From Gammaproteobacteria bacterium (GTDB taxonomy: Bacteria; Pseudomonadota; Gammaproteobacteria; Pseudomonadales; Azotimanducaceae), in NCBI GenBank assembly GCA_026706385.1, contig JAPOYV010000114.1, positions 62,001 through 126,000 on the forward strand: a DNA stretch of 64,000 nt, given 5' to 3'. Of the stretch, positions 1 through 8,164 are shown piece after piece. A model generated the notes under the pieces. It did not search any database. It was given only the letters and a program-made list of their open reading frames with translations, and had not been told where the DNA came from. A program made the translations under genes and the position numbers. The first letter of the stretch is position 1, and each line of letters starts with the position of its first letter.

Positions 1-2
1 AT

Positions 3-2138
3 CGGCTTGGACTGCTCGGCACCGAGAGCATGATCTTCGACACCCGGTATGTCGCACTGATGCCGGGAGCCGATTGGCTGCCGCGCTCCGGGCCGAGTGT
101 GGCAGCGCCGGAACGAGCACCGGACTTCTTCTCGTTGGACTTGGTCGTCGAGGTGCCCGACGGATGGTTGGTGGCCGGGCCGGGACGAGCACGCCGCGAT
201 GCCGAACGGTCGGGCCGGTTTCGCTTTTCCCCCGGCGCACCGGTTACGGCCGTCGGCCTGTTCGCTGGTCCGTTTACGCGCTTCTCGACCCGGGTGCGTG
301 ATGTCGACCTGGAGTTGCTGGTGCACCCGCCACACGGGGGGACCTTCCAGCTTTTTGCCGATGCGGGCGAGCCACTCTTGGCCGATCTGGACGAGTTGCT
401 TCGTGAAGCGGACGGACTGGGTCTCGGCTATCCGTACGACGGCCTAACCGTGGTGGAGGTACCGGCGCGCCTCAGGACCTATGGCGGAGGCTGGCAGATG
501 GGCTCGGCGATGGCGTTGCCGGGTGTGTTGTTGCTCAGGGAGTCGGGCTTTCCCACGGCCCGTTTCGATCTATTCGCGGACCGCGCCCGGTACGAGCAAT
601 GGGAAGGTGGCGTTCTGGCCGCCAAGGCATGGGCACTCCGAGCCCACACGTACAACGACCGGGGCGGCGGTGACCTGCTCGCGGGTTTCGTGCAGCACCT
701 TTTCGGGTTGCAGACCGCGGCGACCGGTTCCGGCGCGTCGGCCGTCGACATGGTCACCGAAGAGTTGGCGTTCCGCGTCGTGTCGGGGCGTAGCGACTAC
801 CCGAATGCGAAGACGTTCACGGCGCACCACTTCGACAACAGCCCGTATTTCGGTGCCCCCCTAGGGGAACTGGTGCGAAGCGCAGCCGGTGGTTACATCG
901 ACCAACTACCGCGCCTTTTCTATCCGTTCGTCGATCGTCCGTCCGTCTGGGAACTCGCCTCGCGCATACCACTTGCCGGTCTTGCGGAGCATGTTGACCA
1001 ACGCCTGGCAGCCGAGGCGTTGCTACTCCGGGGTACCGCGGTGGCGCGCTCCACGTACGACGGTCTGGGACGCCAAGGCGCGGCTTCCTTGTTGGCGGGC
1101 ATCCGAGGAGAAAACGAGGGCACGGGGTTCGACGTCGGCGTGATGGCTGCGGAACCGGAGTTGACTCGGTTGCTTGGTGATTGGCTCGGCGCGACGGGAA
1201 TGCCGGGTTTCCTAGTTTCGCGAGCGGAAGCCTACAGGCTGCCGGATGCCGACGATGGCACGCCGCGATACCAGTTGCTGGTCCATGTACGGAATGACGA
1301 GCCCGTGCCGGGACTTGTCCGAGTCTCCACGTTGCGCTGGAACGTCGCCCGTGGCGGCACAGAGCCGGTTCCAATCGATGGTCACGAGGCGCTCGAAATC
1401 GGCCTCGTGGTATCCACCCCGCCCAATCAGCTTTGGCTGCACTCGCATCTGTCGCTGAATCGGGCGTCCCTGCGGATCGAGTTGCCGGAAGATGTAGTGG
1501 ACGCCGTCTCCGAGGAAGAGCCGTTCGAAGGGGCACGTCCGTCCGATTGGCAACCAAAGTCGCTCGAAGGTGTCGTGATCGACGACTTGGATGGCGGATT
1601 CTCGCTGGAAGATGAGGGACTTGGCACCCGCCTTGAGGGGGGTGTTGGAGGCGCCTTTCGGCTGTGGGAGATCGAGCTCGACCAAGGCATCCCGGTCTGG
1701 GAGCGACAACGCGGGGAATGGTCGCGCCGGTCTACGCCCTCGGCTTGGGGAAAATACCGGCGCACCGCAGTGCAAGCGCGGGCGGGACCCGGTTCACGCC
1801 GGGTTGCATTCGCGGCGAATCTGCCGGAATCGGGCAGATGGCAACTCGACTACCACGTTCCCAATCGACATCTGCCAGCACCCGATGGCTACAGCGAAGA
1901 TGTCGCGATCACCTCGTTCGGCGTGCTGGGCGTTCTGGATATGCTCATCGCCAGCGCCAATGTGGAGACTCGGATCGCATTCGATGCCGGTGCGGCGGAG
2001 GTCGGCTGGAACAAGGTCGGCGAGTTCGACTTGGAGGATGGCGACGTACGTTTGGTCGTCACGAACCGGACCGATGGCGAAGTCGTGGTCGCCGACGCGA
2101 TCCGTTGGAGGCGCGCCGCAGTTGACCGCGAGCCTTGA
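3..2138 (+). CDS. M1-peptidase-like exported protein, C-terminal part (5' end outside window)
   Basis: The frame is open from the left edge, so the gene starts upstream; an ATG at 30 is only the first Met in view. About 700 residues are visible. The region around 'RTYGGGWQMGSAMALPG' followed by 'LLLRESGFPTARF' resembles the extracytoplasmic peptidase-like part of ABC-permease/M1-aminopeptidase fusion proteins, but I see no HExxH zinc motif, so it is probably not an active metallopeptidase. The last ~130 residues (ending in 'GEVVVADAIRWRR') have the pattern of a golvesin/Xly carbohydrate-binding-like C-terminal domain. No membrane segment is visible here; any would lie upstream. The family assignment is an inference from pattern; the coding call is firm. 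Confidence 0.72.
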   Translation, partial: RLGLLGTESMIFDTRYVALMPGADWLPRSGPSVAAPERAPDFFSLDLVVEVPDGWLVAGPGRARRDAERSGRFRFSPGAPVTAVGLFAGPFTRFSTRVRDVDLELLVHPPHGGTFQLFADAGEPLLADLDELLREADGLGLGYPYDGLTVVEVPARLRTYGGGWQMGSAMALPGVLLLRESGFPTARFDLFADRARYEQWEGGVLAAKAWALRAHTYNDRGGGDLLAGFVQHLFGLQTAATGSGASAVDMVTEELAFRVVSGRSDYPNAKTFTAHHFDNSPYFGAPLGELVRSAAGGYIDQLPRLFYPFVDRPSVWELASRIPLAGLAEHVDQRLAAEALLLRGTAVARSTYDGLGRQGAASLLAGIRGENEGTGFDVGVMAAEPELTRLLGDWLGATGMPGFLVSRAEAYRLPDADDGTPRYQLLVHVRNDEPVPGLVRVSTLRWNVARGGTEPVPIDGHEALEIGLVVSTPPNQLWLHSHLSLNRASLRIELPEDVVDAVSEEEPFEGARPSDWQPKSLEGVVIDDLDGGFSLEDEGLGTRLEGGVGGAFRLWEIELDQGIPVWERQRGEWSRRSTPSAWGKYRRTAVQARAGPGSRRVAFAANLPESGRWQLDYHVPNRHLPAPDGYSEDVAITSFGVLGVLDMLIASANVETRIAFDAGAAEVGWNKVGEFDLEDGDVRLVVTNRTDGEVVVADAIRWRRAAVDREP

Positions 2139-2193
2139 CACGCCGCCGGGGCGCTGACCACACTCGCGCGCTTGACTCCCCGAGACGCGCCAC

Positions 2194-2919
2194 ATGATTG
2201 AAACCGAAATCGACCTTGAGACTCGCGACGGGGCGATGAATACCTTCATCACCCATCCGGAGGAGGGCGGCCCGCACCCGCTGGTCATCTTCTACATGGA
2301 TGCGCCAGGCAAGCGGGAGGAACTGCACGACATGGCCCGGCGGATCGCCACCGTTGGCTACTACGTCATGTTGCCGAACCTCTACTACCGCCACGTACGC
2401 GAGTTCCACCTGGGGATGCCAGGGGCGACGCGCGAGCGCATGGCCGAGTTGATGGGCGCCTTGTCGAACGCGATGGTGTGCGACGACACCCAGGTGATGC
2501 TCGACTACGCGGCCGGGCAGGAGGCGGCGGGCGACGGCCCGGTCGGAGCGGTCGGCTACTGCATGAGCGGCCCGTTCGTCTTCGCCGCGGCGGCCGAGTT
2601 CGCCGATCGCATCAAGGCGGCCGCGTCGCTGCACGGCGTACGCCTATACACCGACGCCGAGGACTCGCCGCACCGCACGGCTGAGAAGATCCAGGGCGAA
2701 ATCTACTTCGGTTGCGCCGAGACCGACTCCTGGGCACCACCGGAGATGGTCGAAGCTCTCGACGGGCACCTTGCCGCGACGGGCATCGACTACCGCATCG
2801 AGTGGTATCCGGGAACCGGCCACGGCTTCGTGTTTCCGCAGCGCGAGGGGCTGTACCACAAGGCCTCGGCCGAGCGGCATTGGGAACGGCTGTTCGCGAT
2901 GTTCAGGCGCAATCTGTAG
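2194..2919 (+). CDS. dienelactone hydrolase family protein
   Basis: 241-residue alpha/beta hydrolase. The family hydrolyses dienelactones and related esters in the cytoplasm through a Cys-Asp-His triad. The nucleophile elbow reads 'GYCMSG' near residue 125, so the nucleophile is Cys, as in true dienelactone hydrolases rather than Ser esterases. A late 'GTGHGFVFPQR' carries the catalytic His, and the Asp is likely in 'CAETDSWAPP'. Size matches the family. It starts 55 bp after the preceding gene on the same strand. The physiological substrate cannot be read from the sequence. Confidence 0.9.
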   Translation: MIETEIDLETRDGAMNTFITHPEEGGPHPLVIFYMDAPGKREELHDMARRIATVGYYVMLPNLYYRHVREFHLGMPGATRERMAELMGALSNAMVCDDTQVMLDYAAGQEAAGDGPVGAVGYCMSGPFVFAAAAEFADRIKAAASLHGVRLYTDAEDSPHRTAEKIQGEIYFGCAETDSWAPPEMVEALDGHLAATGIDYRIEWYPGTGHGFVFPQREGLYHKASAERHWERLFAMFRRNL

Positions 2920-3045
2920 CTGGCCGAAGAATGCGGGCGTGGACGCCCGCGCACCGTGGTGTGGCAAAATCGTCGCTTCTGATCGCCGTGGGGCGCTCAA
3001 TCGTGCAAATCCGGCCGAGCGCCGCAACCCCGGGCGCCGTAGCAC

Positions 3046-3882
3046 ATGCTTAGTCGCGTAGGCGGCTACCTCCTACCCCGCAAGGATGCGGCGCCGAAAG
3101 CGAGCGCGCAGCTTGAGCGGGACGGCTACGCGGTGCTGCGTGCGGCCCTGAGCGAGTCCGAGACGGAGGCTGCCCGCGACGAGATCGCCGGGATCTATGC
3201 CGACCGGCCACCCGACAAGCGGGCGGGCGTGCACGACGACGACTTTCGCTACGAGATGTTCAACAAGTGCCCGGCTGCGCAGTCGTTGGTTGGTCGTCGG
3301 GAAATCCTCGACGTAATCGAGCCGTTGCTCGGCGAGGACTGTCACATCATCGCCAACACCTGCTGGCGAAATAAGGCTGGCGCCGAACATCGTCACGGCG
3401 GGGGCGGCTGGCACATCGACGCCGGACCGCACATCCCGCGATTGCCCGGGACGACTTGGCCGGAGGAGATCCCGTACCCGGTTTTCGCGATCGGCGTGCA
3501 CATCTTCCTGCAGGACTGTCCCATCGAATGCGGACCGACCGCGGTGATTCCGCGCAGCCACAAGTCGGGTCAGCCGCCGCCACTGGATCGGCGGATGGAC
3601 GAGTCCCTGACCTGCGACGGTGTCGGAGCGCTGCCGCTGACCGCGGCTGCGGGGGACGTAGCACTCTTCGTCTCCGATGTCTGGCATCGCCGTCTGCCGA
3701 CGCGCGCCGGGGACGCGGGTCGCTTCTTCCTGCAGGTGCACTACGCCCGTCGCGACATCGCCCAGCGCGTCAAACGCACCAGCCTCGTCAATCACATCGA
3801 CCCCGACGCCATGGGCCGCGTCGCGTCAGCCCGGGAGCGTCGACTGCTTGGCCTGCATCCGCCCGGCTTCTACGATGGTTGA
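3046..3882 (+). CDS. phytanoyl-CoA dioxygenase (PhyH) family protein
   Basis: 278 residues. Members are Fe(II)/2-oxoglutarate oxygenases. The iron triad is visible: 'WHIDAG' supplies His and Asp (HxD) near residue 125 and 'VWHRRLPT' the distal His near 222, with an Arg for 2-oxoglutarate following in 'DAGRFFLQVHYAR'. The stop overlaps the start of the MFS transporter by 8 bases, which suggests translational coupling and a substrate brought in, or a product exported, by that transporter. Substrate unknown; PhyH proteins are heavily expanded in marine and sponge-associated bacteria. Confidence 0.9.
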   Translation: MLSRVGGYLLPRKDAAPKASAQLERDGYAVLRAALSESETEAARDEIAGIYADRPPDKRAGVHDDDFRYEMFNKCPAAQSLVGRREILDVIEPLLGEDCHIIANTCWRNKAGAEHRHGGGGWHIDAGPHIPRLPGTTWPEEIPYPVFAIGVHIFLQDCPIECGPTAVIPRSHKSGQPPPLDRRMDESLTCDGVGALPLTAAAGDVALFVSDVWHRRLPTRAGDAGRFFLQVHYARRDIAQRVKRTSLVNHIDPDAMGRVASARERRLLGLHPPGFYDG

Positions 3883-5056
3883 GCGCTTCCGCACGCCCAT
3901 CGCGTTCCTGGTCCTGGCCAGCATCGCGATGCCCCTGGGGTTCGCCGCCTGGCAGGCGTTGCTCAACAACTTCGCCATCGAGCAGGCCGCGTTCACCGGC
4001 CGCGAGATCGGCATCCTCCAGAGCCTGCGGGAGATTCCCGGGTTCCTCGCATTCACGGCCGTTTTCGTGATCCTCATCCTGCGCGAGCAGACGTTCGCGG
4101 TCGTCTCGGTACTGCTGTTCGGCATCGGCGTGTCCCTGACCGGGTTCTTCCCGAGCGAGTACGGCCTCTATTTCACGGCCGTGTTGATGTCGATCGGCTT
4201 CCACTACTTCGAGACGATCCGCCAGTCGCTGTCCCTGCAGTGGCTCACGAAGGAGGAGGCGCCGCGCATTCTCGGTCGCCTGATCGCCGTAGGCTCGGCC
4301 ACATCCCTGGTCGCATTCGGCGCGATGTACCTGGTCCTCGAGGTCTTCGAGTTGGCGTACCACTGGATCTACCTGGCGGCCGGGGCAGGGTCGGTCGCCA
4401 TCGCCGTGGTGCTGTGCGGCTTTCCGCACTTCCCGTCGAAGACCCCGCAGCGCAAGGAGATCGTGCTGCGCAGCCGCTACTGGCTGTACTACAGCCTCAC
4501 GTTCCTCTCCGGCGCACGCCGGCAGATATTCGTCGTCTTCGCGGGCTTCCTGATGGTGGAGAAGTTCGGCTACTCGGCCGCCAACATCGCCGCGCTCTTC
4601 CTCATCAACCACCTGTTCAACTTCCTCTTCGCGGAGAGGATCGGCGCGTGGATCGGGCGCATCGGGGAACGCCACGCCCTCACGCTGGAATACGTCGGCC
4701 TGATCGGCGTCTTCGTGGCCTATGCCTTCGTCGAGAACGCTTACCTTGCGGCCGGGCTGTACGTCGTCGACCACATGTTCTTCGCGCTCGCCATCGCCAT
4801 CAAGACCTACTTCCAGAAGATCGCGGATCCGGCGGACATTGCCTCCACCGCGGGCGTCTCCTTCACCATCAACCACATCGCCGCCGTGGTCATCCCGTTC
4901 ATCCTCGGCTTCGTGTGGCTCACCTCGCATACCGCGGTGTTCCTGATCGGCGCCGCATTCGCGCTGTGCTCGCTGGTGATGTCGCAGAACGTGCCGTCCC
5001 GCCCGCGCGCCGGCAACGAGACCGTTGTCAACCTCGGGTGGGCCCGGGCGGGGTAG
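3875..5056 (+). CDS. MFS transporter
   Basis: 393-residue inner-membrane protein with roughly twelve hydrophobic segments, starting 'MVERFRTPIAFLVLAS'. I chose the ATG at 3875, inside the last codons of the PhyH gene, because the reading frame upstream of it translates to low-complexity non-membrane sequence. Typical major facilitator size and hydrophobicity with a charged central loop near residue 190 ('PHFPSKTPQRKE'). Substrate not inferable; the coupling to the PhyH dioxygenase suggests a shared pathway. Confidence 0.82.
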   Translation: MVERFRTPIAFLVLASIAMPLGFAAWQALLNNFAIEQAAFTGREIGILQSLREIPGFLAFTAVFVILILREQTFAVVSVLLFGIGVSLTGFFPSEYGLYFTAVLMSIGFHYFETIRQSLSLQWLTKEEAPRILGRLIAVGSATSLVAFGAMYLVLEVFELAYHWIYLAAGAGSVAIAVVLCGFPHFPSKTPQRKEIVLRSRYWLYYSLTFLSGARRQIFVVFAGFLMVEKFGYSAANIAALFLINHLFNFLFAERIGAWIGRIGERHALTLEYVGLIGVFVAYAFVENAYLAAGLYVVDHMFFALAIAIKTYFQKIADPADIASTAGVSFTINHIAAVVIPFILGFVWLTSHTAVFLIGAAFALCSLVMSQNVPSRPRAGNETVVNLGWARAG

Positions 5057-5058
5057 GG

Positions 5059-5829
5059 GTGGGACGGGCGGCCGGGTGCTTCGTGGTCTTGCTCGCCCTG
5101 GCCGGGTGCGCAACGATGCCGCCGGACGGAACCGCACAAGCGCCACCGGAACCCCGCGAGCGCAAGGACTACCTCTTCGAGGCGGTGCGTCACTCCGAAG
5201 CGAGAAGATACGACGAGGCCATCGAACTGCTGCAGCAACTGCAGGCGGCCGAGGACCCCGAAGATGCGGCGACCACGCACTATCTGCTCGGTTCCGCCTA
5301 CGCCGGCCTAGGCGACCATGAGAATGCCGCCGCGCAATACACCGCCGCGGTGGCCAAAGCGGAGGACGCGGCAGCCGAAATGCTGACTGCGGCCCGACTG
5401 GGCGCCGGTCACTACAGCTTCTTGGCAGGCCGGTACGATGACGCCGTGCGCCACTTGTCGGCATGGCGCGACATGACCACAGCGCCGCCGCCCGAGACGC
5501 TGATGGAACTCGCGCTCGCCTACAGCCGCACAGGTGCAAACGCCGACGCCATCGCCGTGGCCCAGGGGGTCATCGACGAATCGGACGAGGCGATCCTGCG
5601 GCCCGAATGGTTCGAGATGCTGGCGGAGTTCTACTACAGCAACGGGCAATACACGGAGTCCTTGGAGGCTCAGGATCGGGCCGAGTCCCAGCGCCTGACC
5701 GCCGCCATAGGGTCGGTCCAGGCACGCGAACCATCCGAGCAGACCCGGGAGCGGCGCGAACGAGCCCTTCCGGATACGCAGACGCTGCGGGCTTTGCAGG
5801 CCCAGACCCGAGCACTACTGAGCCGCTAG
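5059..5829 (+). CDS. TPR-repeat lipoprotein
   Basis: 256 residues from a GTG at 5059, two bases after the MFS stop. The N-terminus 'GCFVVLLALAGC' is a signal peptide with a lipobox (LAGC), so the protein is predicted to be lipid-anchored in the periplasm or outer membrane. It continues with tetratricopeptide-like helices: 'ARRYDEAIELLQQL', 'YAGLGDHENAAAQY', 'YFLAGRYDDAVRHL'-type units and 'YSRTGANADAIAVA'. The frame is open well upstream, but that part overlaps the MFS gene and is a shadow. TPR lipoproteins usually scaffold envelope complexes; the partner is unknown. Confidence 0.8.
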   Translation: MGRAAGCFVVLLALAGCATMPPDGTAQAPPEPRERKDYLFEAVRHSEARRYDEAIELLQQLQAAEDPEDAATTHYLLGSAYAGLGDHENAAAQYTAAVAKAEDAAAEMLTAARLGAGHYSFLAGRYDDAVRHLSAWRDMTTAPPPETLMELALAYSRTGANADAIAVAQGVIDESDEAILRPEWFEMLAEFYYSNGQYTESLEAQDRAESQRLTAAIGSVQAREPSEQTRERRERALPDTQTLRALQAQTRALLSR

Positions 5830-5860
5830 ACCGAGAAGCCGTCGCGAAGCCAACCTTCGC

Positions 5861-5866
5861 TACAAT
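5861..5866 (+). promoter_or_regulatory. candidate -10 element (TACAAT) before CoA-transferase gene
   Basis: TACAAT lies 37 bp upstream of the GTG start at 5903. The same hexamer recurs at the expected place before other transcription units in this window (37511, 58547, and minus-strand 54650-54655). No convincing -35 was found, so this is only a candidate. Confidence 0.3.
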
Positions 5867-5902
5867 GACGGCGCACCCGAACTACCCATCGAGGATGAGT
5901 AA

Positions 5903-7084
5903 GTGGACGGACCGCTGAAAGGCTACACCGTACTGGACCTGACGATTGCCCGCGCCGGGCCGACGGCGGTTCGACTCTTGGCCGATTGGGGGGCCGACGT
6001 GATCAAGATCGAGGCCCCGGCGGCGGTCGGCGGGGCGATGACCGGAGCGCGCCGCGGTCCCGACGAACAGAATCTGCATCGCAATAAGCGCAGCCTCTGC
6101 ATCGACCTGAAGAACCCCGAGGGTCACGCGTTGTTCATGGATCTGGCGAAGCAGGCGGACGTCATCGTCGAGAACTTCCGCGCGGATGTGAAGCATCGTC
6201 TGCGTGTTGATTACGCTAGTGTGAAGAAAGTCAATGAAGCTATTGTTTATGCAAGCATTTCGGGTTTTGGCCAGGAAGGCCCGTACAGCCCGCGACCCGG
6301 GGTGGACCAGATCGTCCAGGGTATGAGCGGCCTGATGTCCATAACCGGCGAACCGGGCCGCGGCCCGATGCGCGTCGGCATCGCGATCAGCGATACGGCC
6401 GCCGGGATGTTCCTCGGTCAAGGCATCCTGCTCGCGCTCCTGCACAGGGAGAAGACCGGGGACGGCCAGTGGGTGCACACCTCGCTGCTCGAAGCCATGC
6501 TCAACAAACTCGACTTCCAGGGTGCCCGGTACACAATGCTCGGCGATGTGCCGGCGCAGCAGGGCAACGACCACCCTACGGCAACCCCGATGGGGGCTTT
6601 CCGGTGCAAGGACGGCTACGTGAACATCGCGGCCGCATCCGGCCGCATGTGGCGTGACTTCTGCGCGGCAGTGGGGGCTGAAGGCTTGCTCGCCGATGAC
6701 CGTTACGACACGCCGGCCAAGCGGCGACAGCGCAAGCACGAGTTGAATGCGGACATCGAGACCGCGATCGCGGATCTCACCGTCGATCAACTCGTCGAGT
6801 GCGTGAACGCGGCCGGCGTGCCCTGCGGGCCGGTGAACGACGTCCGTGGCGGTTTCGACAATCCGCAGGCCAAGTTCCTAGGTATGGCGAAACCCGCAGC
6901 GCACGGCGAACTCGGCGATCTGCACCTGATTCGCTCGCCGATCAACCTGTCGCGCTTCCCGCACCCGGAGCGCTTCGATCACGCCGCCCCGGATCCCGGC
7001 CAGGATAGCGACGCGATCTTGGCGGGATTCGGCGTTGCCAGCGATAGGACCGAACAGTTGCGATCCAATGGCGCGATCCAGTAG
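5903..7084 (+). CDS. CaiB/BaiF (family III) CoA-transferase
   Basis: 393 residues from GTG 5903. Family III enzymes move CoA between acyl groups (succinyl-, formyl- or carnitinyl-CoA type donors) in the cytoplasm. The N-terminal 'YTVLDLTIARAGPTAVRLLADWGADVIKIE' region is typical (shown here only as landmark), and the catalytic Asp is Asp135 in 'RPGVDQIVQGMSG'. 'NKRSLCIDLKNPEG' near residue 61 is the conserved CoA-site segment. Full length for the family. Its end overlaps the next gene by 17 bases. Confidence 0.92.
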   Translation: MDGPLKGYTVLDLTIARAGPTAVRLLADWGADVIKIEAPAAVGGAMTGARRGPDEQNLHRNKRSLCIDLKNPEGHALFMDLAKQADVIVENFRADVKHRLRVDYASVKKVNEAIVYASISGFGQEGPYSPRPGVDQIVQGMSGLMSITGEPGRGPMRVGIAISDTAAGMFLGQGILLALLHREKTGDGQWVHTSLLEAMLNKLDFQGARYTMLGDVPAQQGNDHPTATPMGAFRCKDGYVNIAAASGRMWRDFCAAVGAEGLLADDRYDTPAKRRQRKHELNADIETAIADLTVDQLVECVNAAGVPCGPVNDVRGGFDNPQAKFLGMAKPAAHGELGDLHLIRSPINLSRFPHPERFDHAAPDPGQDSDAILAGFGVASDRTEQLRSNGAIQ

Positions 7085-7598
7085 CGGGGAACGGCGCCCG
7101 TCGGACGGGTTCGGGACGGTACGCGCCGACGAAGACGGCCACAGGCGCGTCATCTTCCAGCGGACGCTGAATCACCCGAGGAACAAGGTCTGGGCGGCCA
7201 TCGCGGAGCCCGACGAACGCGCCGTGTGGGTCCCCGGCATTCGCTTCGAGCCCGAGGCCGATGCGCGCTTCGACATCTGGTTCGGGGACGCCTGCGAAGG
7301 ACCGTCCCATGCGTCCGGGCGACTCGATCCGTTCGAACCACCCACCCAACTTGGCTTGGGATCCATGCTCTTCAAGTTGGAGTCCGCTCCGGACGGCTGC
7401 GTGCTCGAGTTCTCCGATGTGCTCTGGTTCGACGGCAAACGCTCGAACGTCGATTTCGCCAACGCTGTACTTGCCGGCTGGCATCGCTTCCTCGACACGC
7501 TCGAGATCTGGCTCGACGAGGGCGTGGCCGCGCTCGATCTGGCGGAGCCGGACTACGCGGTCGTCGACGTGCCCGGGCGGGACGCCTTAGCGCCTTAG
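7068..7598 (+). CDS. SRPBCC/AHSA1-like protein
   Basis: 176 residues from the ATG at 7068, within the last codons of the CoA-transferase. After a short polar tail the sequence 'FQRTLNHPRNKVWAAIAEPDERAVW' matches the start of the START/SRPBCC helix-grip fold of AHSA1-type proteins, with the later 'GCVLEFSDVLW' and 'AGWHRFLDTLEIWL' marking the end of the fold. These bind hydrophobic ligands; specific function unknown. Its stop faces the selenoprotein stop about 43 bp away. Confidence 0.72.
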   Translation: MARSSSGERRPSDGFGTVRADEDGHRRVIFQRTLNHPRNKVWAAIAEPDERAVWVPGIRFEPEADARFDIWFGDACEGPSHASGRLDPFEPPTQLGLGSMLFKLESAPDGCVLEFSDVLWFDGKRSNVDFANAVLAGWHRFLDTLEIWLDEGVAALDLAEPDYAVVDVPGRDALAP

Positions 7599-7641
7599 TG
7601 GTGCGGAACGTCCTCGGTCCGCGCGTCGAGGAGTGCCTCGT

Positions 7642-8160
7642 TTAAGCCGTCAGAGCGCCGATCACGGCGTCAACGCACTCGTCGGCTTTCGCCTGCATCT
7701 CCTGGTCGGTCGCATCCTGGATGGGATGCGGCACGAAAACGCGTTTGGCGCTGTCCATGCCGAGCATGCTGGCCTGCGTCGCCGCCGCGTCCTCGAATTC
7801 CGAGCTTGCGATGCTTACCGCGGGTACGCCCTGAATCTCGAACCATACCGTGTCATGCAAACTGCACGTGGTACAGGAGCCTCAGTCGGCAAGTGCCTCG
7901 ATGACGAAATCGTTGCCGGCCTTGATGTCCTGGCGGAGCGTCTCCGGCGCGGGCTTGGTGAACGTCGGCTTGGCGTAGCGATTCACCGTAACGCCGGGGA
8001 TGCGTTCGGCCAAGCGCTGTTCCAGGCGGTCGAGCAGCACGTTGCCGCGCGGCTTCGAGATGTCGAGCAGCGCCACGTTGCCGGTGATCGCCTCCGGTCG
8101 TGGCGTGATCGACCGCGCGATCGGCACGCGCTCGTCGGTGGGGTCGAGAATGGTGGTCAT
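7642..8160 (-). CDS. UGSC-family selenoprotein (in-frame TGA = selenocysteine 93)
   Basis: 172 residues when the TGA at 7884-7882 is read as Sec. Both halves are coding in the same frame: residues 1-92 end '...DFVIEALAD', then TGA, then 'GSCTTCSLHDTVWFEIQG' to a TAA at 7644. The joined motif U-G-S-C-T-T-C is the signature of the UGSC (seleno)protein family, a predicted redox family of unknown substrate; Sec93 and Cys96 would form a UxxC pair. Start ATG at 8160 has a GAGG Shine-Dalgarno and lies 4 bp after the stop of the thioredoxin-fusion gene. A SECIS-like hairpin follows the TGA. Automatic annotation would truncate or split this gene. The sel genes it needs are not in the window. Confidence 0.9.
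7846..7873 (-). promoter_or_regulatory. bacterial SECIS-like hairpin
   Basis: In the mRNA downstream of the TGA, UACC pairs with GGUA, an asymmetric internal loop follows, and an upper stem GUGCA/UGCAU closes a small GUU loop beginning with G. The loop sits about 19 nt after the UGA. Bacterial SECIS elements lie inside the coding region just after the UGA with a G early in the apical loop, so geometry fits. Folding was done by eye. Confidence 0.6.
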
Positions 8161-8164
8161 AGGT

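Noticed and set aside
3788..5539. 583-codon minus-strand open frame
   Set aside because: Antisense to the MFS and lipoprotein genes, Arg/Asp-rich low complexity, no domain; a shadow of high-GC coding DNA. The same applies to 56898-58850 plus and 42082-43317 minus.
7642..7884. TGA at 7882-7884 as an ordinary stop or sequencing frameshift
   Set aside because: The frame is the same on both sides and the codon falls exactly in the UGSC family motif, so recoding is the simpler explanation.
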